Assembly: GCA_018466975.1 (NCBI GenBank)
Contig: CM031556.1
Span: 3,286,001-3,350,000, forward strand
Reading direction: 5' to 3'
DNA length: 64,000 bases
Source of the DNA: Sparassis latifolia
Taxonomy: Eukaryota > Basidiomycota > Agaricomycetes > Polyporales > Sparassidaceae
Of the stretch, positions 25,299 through 36,967 are shown piece after piece. Numbering within the stretch: the first letter of the stretch is position 1; each line of letters starts with the position of its first letter. The position numbers were made by a program, and so were the translations under genes. The notes beneath the pieces are model-generated. The model had not been told where the DNA came from, ran no database searches, and was given only the letters and a program-made list of their open reading frames with translations.

Positions 25299-28200
25299 AT
25301 GGCATCGTTCGAGGACTACGATGAGTTCGGAAACTACATTGGTGCCGACTTGGAGTCCGACGAGGAAGAAGAGGTCCCCCAAAACGAGTTCGTGCGCGAG
25401 GCGCAGGCCCAACCGCTTGAGGGTTACGAGGAGGAACCCATGGAGGTGCAGGAAGAGACGGCGTTGATGGAAGTTGACGGTACCTAGTCGGCCATCCTCT
25501 GTCCAGCTAATCATTTACATAAGAAGCTGCTCTAGAACCAGTACACAATGCGGTCGTTCTGCATGAAGACAAGCAGTACTACCCGTCAGCGGAAGACGTG
25601 TATGGACCCGAGGTAGAGACTCTAGTCCAGGAGGAGGATGCGCAACCGCTCTCCGAACCCATCATCGCGCCCGTGAAGGTGCGAAAATGGGCGGTGGAAG
25701 AGAGGGGAATGCCAGAGACGCGGTTCGACAAGGCGTAAGCATCATGTTCCTGCAGCCCTCCCCTCTTAATTTTTGATGTTGGCAGTTTCATGTTGAACAT
25801 GACCGGATTTCCCGAGTTTGTGCGGAACGTCGCCATCGTGGGGCACCTGCACCACGGAAAGACGGCGCTGATGGACATGCTCGTGTTCGAGACCCATAAG
25901 ATGGTATGGGATTCAGATCGTCAGGTTCGCTCGTTTCTCACATCGTCATTGCGACTAGCCCGACTGAGCTTTGCGTGTTGCAGACGCGGTATACGGACAC
26001 GCACGTGCTGTCCCGGGAGCGGGAGATATCCATCAAGTCCTCACCCATGTCACTCGTCTTGTCGTCGAGCTCGGGGAAGTCACACCTCATTCACCTGATA
26101 GACACGCCGGGACATGTCAATTTTGTCGACGAGGTCGCAGCGGCGATGCGTCTTGTGGACGGTGTTGTCCTTGTGGTGGACGTCGTGGAGGGGGTCATGG
26201 TGAATACTGAGGCCGTCATCCGGCACGCCTTGCAGGAGGGGTTGAAGCTGACCCTCGTAGTGAACAAAATCGACCGCCTCATTCTCGAGTTGCGCATTAA
26301 GCCTGCGGATGCGTTCTACAAGATCAAACACACAATTGAGGAGGTCAACAATGTCATTAGGTTTGAACTACACGCTCTGCATATATGTGCCGCTCTGACA
26401 GGTATTACTAGTGCCATTAACCCAGATCCAGCCCTGCGACTGAGTCCAGAGAATGGAAATGTCGCGTTTGCAAGCACAGATATGCATTGGTGTTTCACTC
26501 TTCGCTCGTTTGCGCAGATGTATGCCGATACATACGGTACGGCGACATACACGGTCGAGTGCCACACCTGATTGCCCTTTATGCTAGGTCCGATGGACGT
26601 CCCCGCCTTCGCTAACCGTCTATGGGGCAACATCTACTTCAACAACGAGACCCGCAAGTTCTCGCGCAAGCCCGCGGATCCGGAGGCGAATCGCACCTTC
26701 GTGCACTTCATCCTCGAGCCGCTGTACAAGCTGTACAGTCAGGTGCTCAGTGAGGACACGGACACGCTCAAGGAGACGCTTGACGGCCTCCGCATCCAGC
26801 TTGCACCGGTAATGTACAAGATGGACGTGCGCCCGCTGCTAAAGGCCGTGCTCGACCAGTTTTTCGGACCGGCCACTGGGCTGGTGGACATGATTGTGGA
26901 GCATATACCGTCCCCGGTTGAGGCTACCGCGGCGAAGGTTCGGGTTTCGATTGCATATTTCAGAAGTTTAGAACTCATTTTCTGCCAGGTGGAATCGACT
27001 TACACGGGCCCTATGACATCGGAGTTGGTCTCAGCCATGAAGGCGTGCGACCCCGAGGGCCCGTTGATGGTGCAAGTCACAAAATTGTACCACACCACCG
27101 ACGCGCAGTCGTTCAGGGCCTTCGGACGCGTAATTAGTGGTACCGTTCGGAAGGGCATGGACCTGAAGGTATTAGGAGAAGGTTACTCCCCAGAGGATGA
27201 AGAAGACATGGTCAAGGCTACCCTGGATGACGTATGGATAAGCGAAGCGCGGTGAGCCATTCGCCGTTTACAGCTGTATTGTGAAATTGACGGTGTCCCT
27301 GCAGATACTTCGTCCCTGCGGAAGAAGTCCCGGCGGGCAACCTGGTCTTGCTAGGCGGCATCGACGCGTCCATCACCAAGACGGCGACACTCGCTTCATT
27401 CGACATTGAGGATGACCTGCACATATTCCGGCCTATCAGGCACATGACGCAGTCTGTTCTGAAAATCGCGATTGAGCCCATCGCGCCCTCGGAGTTGCCG
27501 AAGATGCTGTCGGGCCTTCGGAGTGTCAACAAGTCGTACCCACTGGTGTCCACGAAGGTCGAAGAGAGCGGCGAGCATGTGGTAATTGGCACTGGGGAAC
27601 TCTACCTCGACTGTGTCATGCATGATCTGCGCAGACTGTTTTCTGAGATCGAGATTAAGGTATCGGACCCTGTCACGAAGTTTTGTGAGACGGTGCTCGA
27701 GACGAGTGCGCTCAAGTGCTATGCCGACACGCCGAACAAGAAGTGAGTCCTCTACTTATCCCGTCAGAGCCAATTGTTGATAGTCATTACTCTCCAGGAA
27801 CAAGATCACCATGATTGCAGAGCCGCTGGAGCGAGGCATCGCAGAGGACATTGAGACCGGTCGTGTTACTATGCGTATGTCCGCCAAGGAGCGCGGGAAG
27901 TTCTTCGAGGACAAGTATCAGTGGGACCTGCTCGCCTCCCGATCAATATGGGCGTTTGGGCCGAACGATAATGGTGCGAATATTCTGCTTGACGACACAC
28001 TACCATCGCAGGTAATTGCTGATTCGTACACGCGTCACTTCCAATCCGGCTGATGATGATATGCAGATTGACAAGAAGCTATTGAGCACTGTCAAGGAGC
28101 ACATCAAACAAGGCTTCCAATGGGGTACTCGTGAAGGACCCTTGTGCGATGAACGTCAGTGCATTTACCGTTATCCATACCGATGGCTAATCGCCACCTC

Positions 28201-28884
28201 ATGCAGCAATGCGCAACGTCAAGTTCCGCATACTCGACGCGAGCCTTGCACAAGAGCCAATCTTCAGGGGTGGCGGGCAAATCGTGCCAACCGCGCGTCG
28301 TGTTTGTTACTCATCGTTCCTGATGGTGAGCAGATTGACTAGGTTTGCGCACACATCAGTCTTAAGTCCAATATTCTAGGCTACACCACGACTTATGGAG
28401 CCTGTTTATTTCGTGGAGGTGCAAGCACCGGCGGATTGTATTTCGGCAGTGTATACTGTTCTGGCCCGGCGGCGTGGACATGTCACGCAAGACATTCCGA
28501 AGGCGGGCTCGCCGTTGTACACAGTGAAAGCGCTCATTCCTGTGATAGACGCGAACGGTTTCGAGACGGACCTGAGGACGGCGACACAAGGGCAGGCGTT
28601 CTGCTTGCAGGTGTTCGACCACTGGTCAATCGTGCCAGGTGACCCGACAGACACGAGCATCAAGCTCCGGCCTCTGGAGCCCGCGTCAGGGCAAGCGTTG
28701 GCGCGAGATTTGGTACTCAAAACCCGGCGGCGGAAGGGTCTCGGTGATCAGATCGCCGTGTCAAAATATTTGGACGACGAGTTCATAGTGCGCGATCATG
28801 CATTTGAAGTTGGTGTATTTGCGCTGACTGTCTCTTCTGCAGCTTGCGTTATCGGCGTCGGGGCATGCAGATTTGCTGGGTTAG
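25299..28884 (+). CDS. snu114: U5 snRNP GTPase Snu114 (EFTUD2 family)
   Basis: EF-2-like GTPase of the U5 snRNP that controls Brr2 during spliceosome activation and disassembly. The N-terminus is the acidic Snu114-specific extension ([20 protein letters not shown]). The G domain has G1 [13 protein letters not shown]3 [14 protein letters not shown] and G4 VVNKIDRL. Domains II-V follow: [48 protein letters not shown] and the domain IV/V region [15 protein letters not shown]. The C-terminal part has [12 protein letters not shown] and [20 protein letters not shown], ending GHADLLG after a last small exon. The end at 28884 uses a GT-AG intron from about 28787 to 28842; reading through gives a false hydrophobic tail. 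About ten introns, all in frame. Confidence 0.95.
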
Positions 28885-28960
28885 TTTGTGTAATGTAAGG
28901 TGTAGATAGGTGGTGAACACGCTCGCTTTCGTTCTCATCATGATGGGGAAACGCGTGGAA

Positions 28961-29015
28961 TATAAATACAAGGGGAGGTGCACGTGGCAGGAGTGGAAAG
29001 TGTCTACGTGGCAGG
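28961..29015 (+). promoter_or_regulatory. TATA-like box and paired ACGTGGCAGG elements upstream of calnexin
   Basis: TATAAATA lies at 28961-28968. Two identical decamers ACGTGGCAGG follow at 28982-28991 and 29006-29015, 24 bases apart and 117-150 bases before the calnexin ATG. The ACGTGG core is bound by XBP1/Hac1-type bZIP factors in unfolded-protein-response elements, and calnexin is a classic target. If the TATA box is used, the elements would fall at or just after the transcription start, so the arrangement is not fully canonical. Confidence 0.55.
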
Positions 29016-29131
29016 TCACAGCCGAGGACATTTAGCAGAGACACCTGTCTTCTCCTCTTTACCTCACCCTCCTCGCTCTTTTCTTCCTTCCCATCTACAT
29101 CTCCATCTTTCGGCTTGGTCCTTCGTACATA

Positions 29132-31244
29132 ATGCGAAGAGTAGCGCTTTCCGCCGCCCTCCTGGCCCTCGCTGCCGCTACCGTGTCGGCTGTCGACGAG
29201 CCTAAGCCTGTCTTGAAGGCATGTCTGTATTACTCGCATCACGCCTCTCCAACCTTATGTCGCTCCTATCATACAGCCTACGGATATCAGGGCACCCTTC
29301 ATTGAGCAGTTCTCCGAAGATTGGGCAGAACGTTGGACAGCGTCAGAAGCCACCAAGAAGACCTCCGTTGGCGGCGAGACCTTTAGCTACGTAGGCAAGT
29401 GGGCCGTCGAGGAGCCCATTATCTCCGTCGTCGAGGGCGACAATGGTCTCGTAGCCAAGACCAAGGCTGCCCACCACGCCATCTCCGCCCCCTTCTCTGA
29501 CCCCATTGACTTTAGCGAGAAGCCCCTCGTCGTCCAGTATGAAGTCAAGTATCAGAAGGGCGGCAACTGCGGTGGAGGCTATCTCAAGCTACTTGAAGAT
29601 GGCTTCCAGACGGAGGGCAAAGAGTTCTCTGACAAGACCCCATGGACAATTATGTTTGGTCCTGACTTGACATGTCCTGGGACGAAGGTATATATCTGGA
29701 GCCCTGTCCCGGTTCATCATGTTCGCAGCGCTTATTGGTTGATATTGCCGGCTAGATTCACTTCATATTCCGTCACAAGAACCCTATCACTGGCGAGTAC
29801 GAGGAGAAGCACCTTAAGGTCCCTCCCAAGCCCACCATTGAGAAGCTTACGAACCTTTACACTCTCGTTCTGAAGTGAGCTATTTTTCAGCAATTTATAT
29901 AGTGCCCATTCGTTGACACGTCACACAGTCCTGACAACACATTCGATGTGCTGTTCAACGGCGAAAGCAAGGCATCCGGCAACCTCCTTGAAGACTTCAA
30001 ACCTCCTGTTAACCCGCCGAAGGAAATTGACGATCCCGAGGATTCCAAGCCCGCCGATTGGGTTGACCAAAAGAAGATCGCAGACCCCGAGGCGACCAAG
30101 GTTAGCACGAAATACCGCAGCTTATGTATCTTATGTATCTTCCAACTAATTTCCTACCCATAAGCCTGATGACTGGGATGAGGATGAGGCTTATGAAATT
30201 CCCGATGAGGATGCCGGTAAGCCTGAGGGCTGGTTGGATGACGAACCTGAGACGATCCCCGACCCTGGTATGCATAGCATCTTGGCAGAGCGTACTATTT
30301 CGTATTAATCTCGTCTTTGTAACAGACTCCGAGAAGCCCGAGGAATGGGATGACGAGGAGGACGGTGACTGGATCGCACCTACCGTTCGCAACCCCAAGT
30401 GCGACGAGGCACCCGGTTGCGGCGAGTGGAAGCGGTAGGTTTCATTCAGTTTTGTCCTTCGCCCGCTGAATTGTTTTCGCTACCTATAGTCCCACTAAGG
30501 CTAACCTGGCGTACAAGGGCAAGTGGTATGCCCCCTTGATTGACAACCCCGCATACATTGGCGAATGGGCTCCCCGCAAGATCCCCAATCCTGCCTACTT
30601 CGAGGATCTGAGCCCCGTTAAGAACCTAAACAAGATTGTTAGTACACTGGTCTCACTTCTATAAGCTGTCTGATATCCACTCATTACAGGGTGGTGTTGG
30701 TATCGAACTCTGGACCATGACCGAGGACATCCTCTTCGACCACGTCTACATCGGCCACTCCGTTGACGACGCCAAGGCTCTTGCCGCGGAGACTTTTGAC
30801 ATCAAGCACCCTCTTGAGGTTGAGCAGTCAAAGGCTAAGAAAGTCGTTGACGCCGATGAAGAAGAGCAGACGATCAGCTTCCAGGAGGATCCGATTGAGT
30901 TCCTGCGCGCCAAGATCTTCAAGTTCGTTGAGCTTGCCAAGCTTGATCCTCTTCTTGCGTTCAAGACCCAGCCTGAGACCGGCGCGGCCTTTGCACTTGC
31001 TGTTGTTACTCTGTTCGGTATGCTCGGTATGATGTTTGGTTTCATTGGAGCGTCTCAGGCAACAATCACCAAGGTATGGATATTTTTGACCTTCCACTTC
31101 CTTGCTGCTCACTGCCTGCTCTTTCGCTAGTCTTCGAAAAAAACTGACGCACCTACACCCGATGACAAGCAGAAGACCGAGACTACGCCTGTCGTGCCAG
31201 CGGGCGGAGAGAAGGTGGACACCACTCTGAAGAAGCGGAAGTAA
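29132..31244 (+). CDS. Calnexin, ER membrane lectin chaperone
   Basis: Type I ER membrane chaperone that binds monoglucosylated glycoproteins. The start at 29132 gives a signal peptide ([20 protein letters not shown]). The lectin domain has [32 protein letters not shown] and [17 protein letters not shown], and after an intron [10 protein letters not shown]. The P-domain arm has the repeated acidic motif 1 ([49 protein letters not shown]) and motif 2 copies ([25 protein letters not shown]). The lectin fold resumes with [21 protein letters not shown] membrane helix ([18 protein letters not shown]) follows, then a cytosolic tail with Lys/Arg (TLKKRK) at the end. Seven or more short introns. Length and order are typical for fungal calnexin. 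Confidence 0.95.
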
Positions 31245-31449
31245 AGGGAGGCGATGGTCCACCGCGTGCTAGCGTACTGTTACGACCTTATCCTGTTCTG
31301 TGCTTGTTTTGCAAAGATCATTTCTTATTTCTGGGCTCGTGCTGGCAGGAAATAGTATGGGTTTACCTCCATTTCAACATTGGCTATGATGGTACACTCA
31401 GTTCGCTGGATACACAATACACAAAATGTTGTCTACAAGAGCATATGAG

Positions 31450-34400
31450 CTAGAAATACAGACTTGCGGCGAATACAACTAAGGACGTATATACATCAGG
31501 CGTGCCACTCGCAAACATGGATTGCAAGACTCACTGTCTCTTTTGATTTTGATTTGGCACTCCTCCATCTTCTTGAATAACTCGGCATCGCCAATGACGC
31601 GAGCTGCGTCTCTGACTTCGCGGCAGGTCTCGTCCAGACGGGTGATTACACGGACGATGGTCCCTTCTGCCACATCTGTCAGCTCTGTGATTTGTTCAAA
31701 CGGCTATGCGACCTTGTCAATTTACTGTCGAGGACAAGACGCAGAAGACAAAAAGCGTACCATGCCCTTCGCCCACTCGTATACAACCTCCATGAGACCG
31801 AACTTGAGCCCGCGGAACTCCACACCTGGGATCTTGTGCGCGTCCTGTATTCGCTCGACACGGTCGCTGATAGCCATAATGGCGTCGCGGCCCTGCTCGA
31901 GCTTGGAAGGAATGACAGGCTCCACGTCTGTCTTCTCCTGAAACACGAATGCCGACAGGAGCGCGACGACCTCCTCTGGCTCGTATGCCGCAAGTGTGTT
32001 CTCAAGGATTAGCTCGGTCAGGATGAGCTCGTTCACGGAGTTGATCTACACGAAGGTTCAACCGGTAACTAAGGCTGCGTTCATACGTTATAGCAACTCA
32101 CCTCGCAAGCGACTCTGCCTTTGAGCAGGACTGTGGAATTTTCATCGATGAGTTTTAACTCCTTGAGAACGTCTATTCGTTGCTCGTAATCTGGAATCAA
32201 CTCAAGGTTTTGGTCTGATAATGTCCGCTGGAGCTCAGCGATGTTGGCAAGAAGAACCTTCTCGCCATGAGTGACGATGTACTACAACCAAAGCCAGATG
32301 GTCAGCATCTCCAATCGGCCCTGTATTGCATGTTGCTCACATGGTCGTCGAAATCCTCGCAGAGAATACAAGCATAGCCAGGGAGGCGTTTCGCGAGTTC
32401 ATTGCGCGAGCGTAGTGTCTCTTGGAAGTCTAACGAACGTATTCGACTCCAGTCCACCTCGGGTATACGTCCAGACGCTATCCAGTCACTCAAGACCATC
32501 GATAGAGACCCGATGGCATGTTGCATTGATGATATCCGATGACCCGAGACGATGAGATCCACTTCAACCTTCAAATGAATAGTCGGCCTATGTCGAGACC
32601 CAGATAGAGAATGGTGCACATACCTTGATTACGCAGTCGCACACCATCGCGACGCTCGTCAATGGCACAGGTCTGAGCTCGTACGTTGCATCGTCCACTG
32701 CGAGTGAAGCTGGCGTAAAGGGCCACCGCGGGGGTATGCTCTGAGCATCCACGTCTGTTGAAGTATATTATTAATCACTCATCAATTTAAATCGGGTACT
32801 GGGAGTATGCTCACCGTGTTTCCCACTCTTGGTATCGGGGTCTACCATGGCTAACATGTAGTACACTTTGACATTATCGGAAACACCCGCAGACTTCATC
32901 ATGACTGCTATGTTTGATCTAAAATGCTATGGAGGTGTCACGTCACATCATCTTGGGAAGAAAAGCTCCAGCGCACCCCATCTCGGAGGATAACCACTCT
33001 TCCGATGCCCAGCAGCCTCAGACCTTGCGAATGTTTTGCAGCCATATTCAGCAGCATTTGATTATGTTCGATGATATCGAAGGATGTGTCGTAGTAACTT
33101 TCGATATCTGGTGAGCACACTTCGCAAGTTAGCTTCTCTCGTTTGGACAACGCCTTTTCGCTCTGCATCTCCAGCGGTGAGAACGTAGCAGCAAGAGGGA
33201 AATAAGAAACTACCTCGATCATTTTTCTCTGCTGGTGTGGGAGAAGTTTCTGGGACCTGTTCTCGGAGAAACTCCGTTTGATCATCTCCTCAACTCTCAG
33301 TGCCTCCACACGTAACAGATTGAGAATCATGTTGTACGTGAGGCGGAATTGTGATTGCAATTTTGACGGGGTACCAAGTATCATGGTCAACAAGGTGGTT
33401 TGCTAATAATAGCCAAAGTCTGAGTACCAGAAGGAATCCTCGTCGGAAGACACTGACCTCGGGAAGGTTATCGTTCGCCACTATCACGACAGTACCTGTC
33501 AGGTCCAGACCACGACGCCCAGCACGGCCCGCCATCTGTGTATATTCACCAGCCAGAATATCTCTGAAGCTACGGCCGTCGTGTTTCCGTATTCCTGAGA
33601 AAACCACACATTTTGCGGGCATATTCACCCCCTATTTGGACGAGTTGCATGAGAAAAAAGGGGAAGTCCCCGTTTTGTACTTGGACGCACCATAGCAAAG
33701 GTCTCCGTCGCAAACAAGACTTTCACTAAGCCACGGGCGAATAGCAGCTCTACGACCTGATTTGAATATTTAGCATTGCGTTAGTGAGATATTTCCGGCG
33801 CTCACCTCCTTCACGATAGGAAGTAGTCCACCATGATGTACGCCGATACCGCGAGAGAGTAAGTCGCGCATACGGCGGATTTGTGGCAGCTGTCTATCGG
33901 TCCCTGCTCGGCGAAACTATCAACTAAAAATGCATAGAAGATGCAGATGATACAGACCCTTCAATCGCGACAACGCCTTCTCAATTGCGACGTGTATCTC
34001 ACTTTTCTCCACCGACGTACACAAATCGGCGTTTGTCAATGTTCCTGCATTTTCCTCGCATCGCTTCTTCGATAGAGTGAACACAACTACGGGCAGCAGC
34101 GCCTTCTTACGAAGGTGGCCCAGAAGATGCACGTATAGGTTCTTATCGGGCTGGTAGAATGTGCGAGGCGAGCCTCCCCGACCAGCCGGAGGGCCTCCTC
34201 GAACCGGCGCACCACCTCGTTGGCTGCCACGCCCGGAGGCACTACCGCGTTGTCCCCGCTGTGGCGCTGCCGCACGTGCTCCGAGACGCTGGACTGGAGG
34301 TAGGCCAGCTGCTTCGCGCTCCTTGTCTTGTTTCCGCCGGAGAGCTTCGCCTGCGTCTTTGTACCTGGTGACGGAACTCAGAAAGGCCAAAGTAGCATGG

Positions 34401-36319
34401 GAATGGGGATTGCTTCTCATACCCCTGTGTCACGAAATTCCTATCGGCGTCTACAATCTTGTATAGCTCTCGGCCAGCGTAAAGATAGTGTTCCAGCGGT
34501 ACTGGTCGCTTCGCGGTCGAGATCACATATATATCTTTCTTCTTTGTGCGCCTTGGGAAGTGTCAAGTTCCATTCCGGAATCAGATGAAGGAGATATGGA
34601 TGACTCACCCCACCCAGTCCGCAAATTCTTTTGTATTGGGAACAGTAGCGGACAACAGAATAATATTGACATGATCTGGAAGCATGATGATAACTTCCTC
34701 CCAGACGACACCTCTCTGTGCAATCTCAATGAGACATCATGCGAAGCAGATAAGTTCAACGAACTCACCTCCGCGTCGTTCACATAGTGGACTTCGTCGA
34801 AGATGACGAACTCAACGTCTCGAATTAGGTCGGCACCTTTGTACAGCATGCTGCGCAAGATTTCAGTGGTCATGATGAGACAGTTGGCCTCTGGGTTAAT
34901 CTGCACATCTCCCGTCAAGATACCGACCGAGGACGACGAGAACGTCTGCTTGAAATCGCGGTACTTCTGATTTGATAGGGCTTTGATCGGTGATGTGTAG
35001 ATAGCTCTGTAAGAAAGGTCAAAGAACGAGCAGCGCCGTAGGTCTTGATTGACGAACCGCGTCATATGTTTCGCGGCCAATGCAATGGCGTATTCAGCCA
35101 CCACCGTTTTTCCCGCCGACGTGTGGGCAGCAACAAACACGGAGTGACCCATCTCAAGATGGTACACAGCCTGTTTCTGAAATGTGTCCAACTCGAACGG
35201 ATACTGTCAGTGCAATGATGAGCGAATTGTATTGGAAAATCGGCAACCAAAGACCTTGTGGGCCATATCTGGAACCAGCTCGTGGAAGTTAGTGAGAGGC
35301 TTATTAATGTCAACTTCATGTGCCCAGTCTCGTTTCTGTATGTTGGTGCGCCGGTGGGATCTGCGCGAGGCGGGGATGGAACTTAGCTGGGATCTCTACA
35401 CACGTAAACATAATATAAATTGCTGTCGTCTCAGTTGCATGAAGAGGCTGCTTACTGTAGTAGGGAGAAGTTCATCTATCTCGGACACACCGTTGACTAC
35501 TGACGGACCAGAGATCGCATCCCCATTTAAGTAGAGAGGTACTTCGTCGTCCTGAAAAGATGGCGGTTAAGAAGTGGACCCCACTCGGAACAATATTATA
35601 GATACTTCGCCGTGGCCAATCTTCCCGCCCCCTTGCGAGGCTCTCTCCAGGTCTGCTAAAGCGGACTCTTCGGCATCATCGCCAGGAAGATGCAGCCCAC
35701 GAGTCAATCCAGGTGCAACTGTTCTCAAGCCACGGGAATCTTCATGAAGATCACTCAGCGAGACTGGGTCTTTCCGTATCTCCTCCAACCCTCCAGGCCA
35801 GAATGGAACATATCCTGATTTTCCTCTAACGAAATTGCTACTGGGGCCAGGAGCGCGATCAAGGGACGTCGAGGTAAGTCCAGTCGTGACACGCGGATTG
35901 GAGACCTTGGGCCAGCATCAGCTCAAGAGGAGACAACATGGAATTCCAATGATTTACCTCTGTGTAGCCTGTAACACGGCCTTGAAGCCCAGTCCGAACG
36001 AATGCAAGGGTGGTAGGTGGGGGAGAAGGTTCGAGCTTTAGCAGCGATGGGATGGAAACTGGATGGTCCCAATGTCTAAAAAAACACTCATGTTTCAGAA
36101 TTCATCCATAACGGTTGCATGAACGTACATTTGATAGGTGGGGAGCCAATGGTCGGGTAGCCGTTCCTTGGGTAATAGCAGCTTTTGCTCTATTTCTCTG
36201 TGCACCTGTTCTTGTGTGGGTAAGCCAGAGAATCCGAGCTCCTTGAGTAAATCTTGAGCATTCGCGGGAGTGGGACTCAGAATTTGTTCAATAACACCCC
36301 GGTACTTCTCATTCAGCAT
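31450..36319 (-). CDS. ski2: Ski2-type RNA helicase of the cytoplasmic exosome Ski complex
   Basis: DExH RNA helicase that feeds mRNA into the cytoplasmic exosome. The N-terminal Ski2 arm starts at 36319 with [16 protein letters not shown] and [20 protein letters not shown]. The helicase core has motif [30 protein letters not shown], motif [11 protein letters not shown], motif [20 protein letters not shown] and motif [17 protein letters not shown], with [16 protein letters not shown] before it. An Arg-Gly-rich linker (about 34150-34300, including [16 protein letters not shown]) sits between the two RecA domains. The C-terminal part has the DSHCT-like end [20 protein letters not shown], and the last exon gives IVFAASLYF with the stop at 31450. 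Mtr4 is excluded by the arm, linker and C-terminus, which fit Ski2. About twenty exons. Confidence 0.92.
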
Positions 36320-36518
36320 CGTCGGGACTCAAGAGCATTAAGCGTCTACAGTAAGCGCTCGCTGTCGCAATTTCAAGTTCGTCCACCAAAGTCTCGAGCT
36401 CGACTCTCAATCTCGAGCTTGCATGCACCATCTCAACGTACGTCGTAAACAGCTCCCACAGGCTGCAGTGGCTGGTGTTATACTCTGGCCGATCCTCTGA
36501 CATGGATATCGACTGCAC
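36309..36518 (-). CDS. Small ORF overlapping the Ski2 start, unidentified
   Basis: A 69-codon open frame whose TGA stop (36309-36311) overlaps the beginning of the Ski2 coding sequence in another frame. The peptide has a coherent helical stretch (SRLRVELETLVDELEIATAS) followed by [15 protein letters not shown]. An internal ATG at 36503 (MSEDRPEYN) could also start it. It may be an upstream ORF of Ski2, a separate small gene, or a 5' exon joined to Ski2 by a frame change I cannot see. I do not recognise the protein. Confidence 0.3.
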   Translation of the reverse strand: MQSISMSEDRPEYNTSHCSLWELFTTYVEMVHASSRLRVELETLVDELEIATASAYCRRLMLLSPDDAE

Positions 36519-36519
36519 T

Positions 36520-36967
36520 CTCTCGCGGCGCTCGCCTCAATTGCACCCCACTCTTCCCCGACTAAGGCCGGGCAGGATGTCCCTCCCTGAAACTATTCGC
36601 TCCACTGGTCTTGCATCTGGTGTGACAAAGTCTGTAATATACTTGAAATGCGCGTTTTATTTGTGAAACTGCTCAATATCGTGTGCGGTCTCACAAGGCC
36701 GCGCGCTTCCTCGACTATCCTGCTTCTGATTTAATATAGCGCCAGTTTCTTGACAGTTGCCAACAGCAGGATGTTAGCACACCCGTCGTCAGTATTAGTG
36801 CATTTATGCGATTTGTTCCAGAAGAGAGTTTGATGTCTGGCACGTCTGCATCTGTTCAATTCAAATCATCTTCATAGCTGGTCTCGCCGAGAAGATGACT
36901 ACCCATTTCTCTGTTCGTCGTTTACACCTTGTGGTTACAACGTAGCCCTCCGCTGTCCAAATGGGCA
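36520..36967. promoter_or_regulatory. Divergent region, Ski2 side / first membrane paralog
   Basis: About 450 bases between the minus-strand Ski2 locus and the plus-strand membrane protein gene. It should hold both promoters. No repeat or clear box was noticed. Confidence 0.4.
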
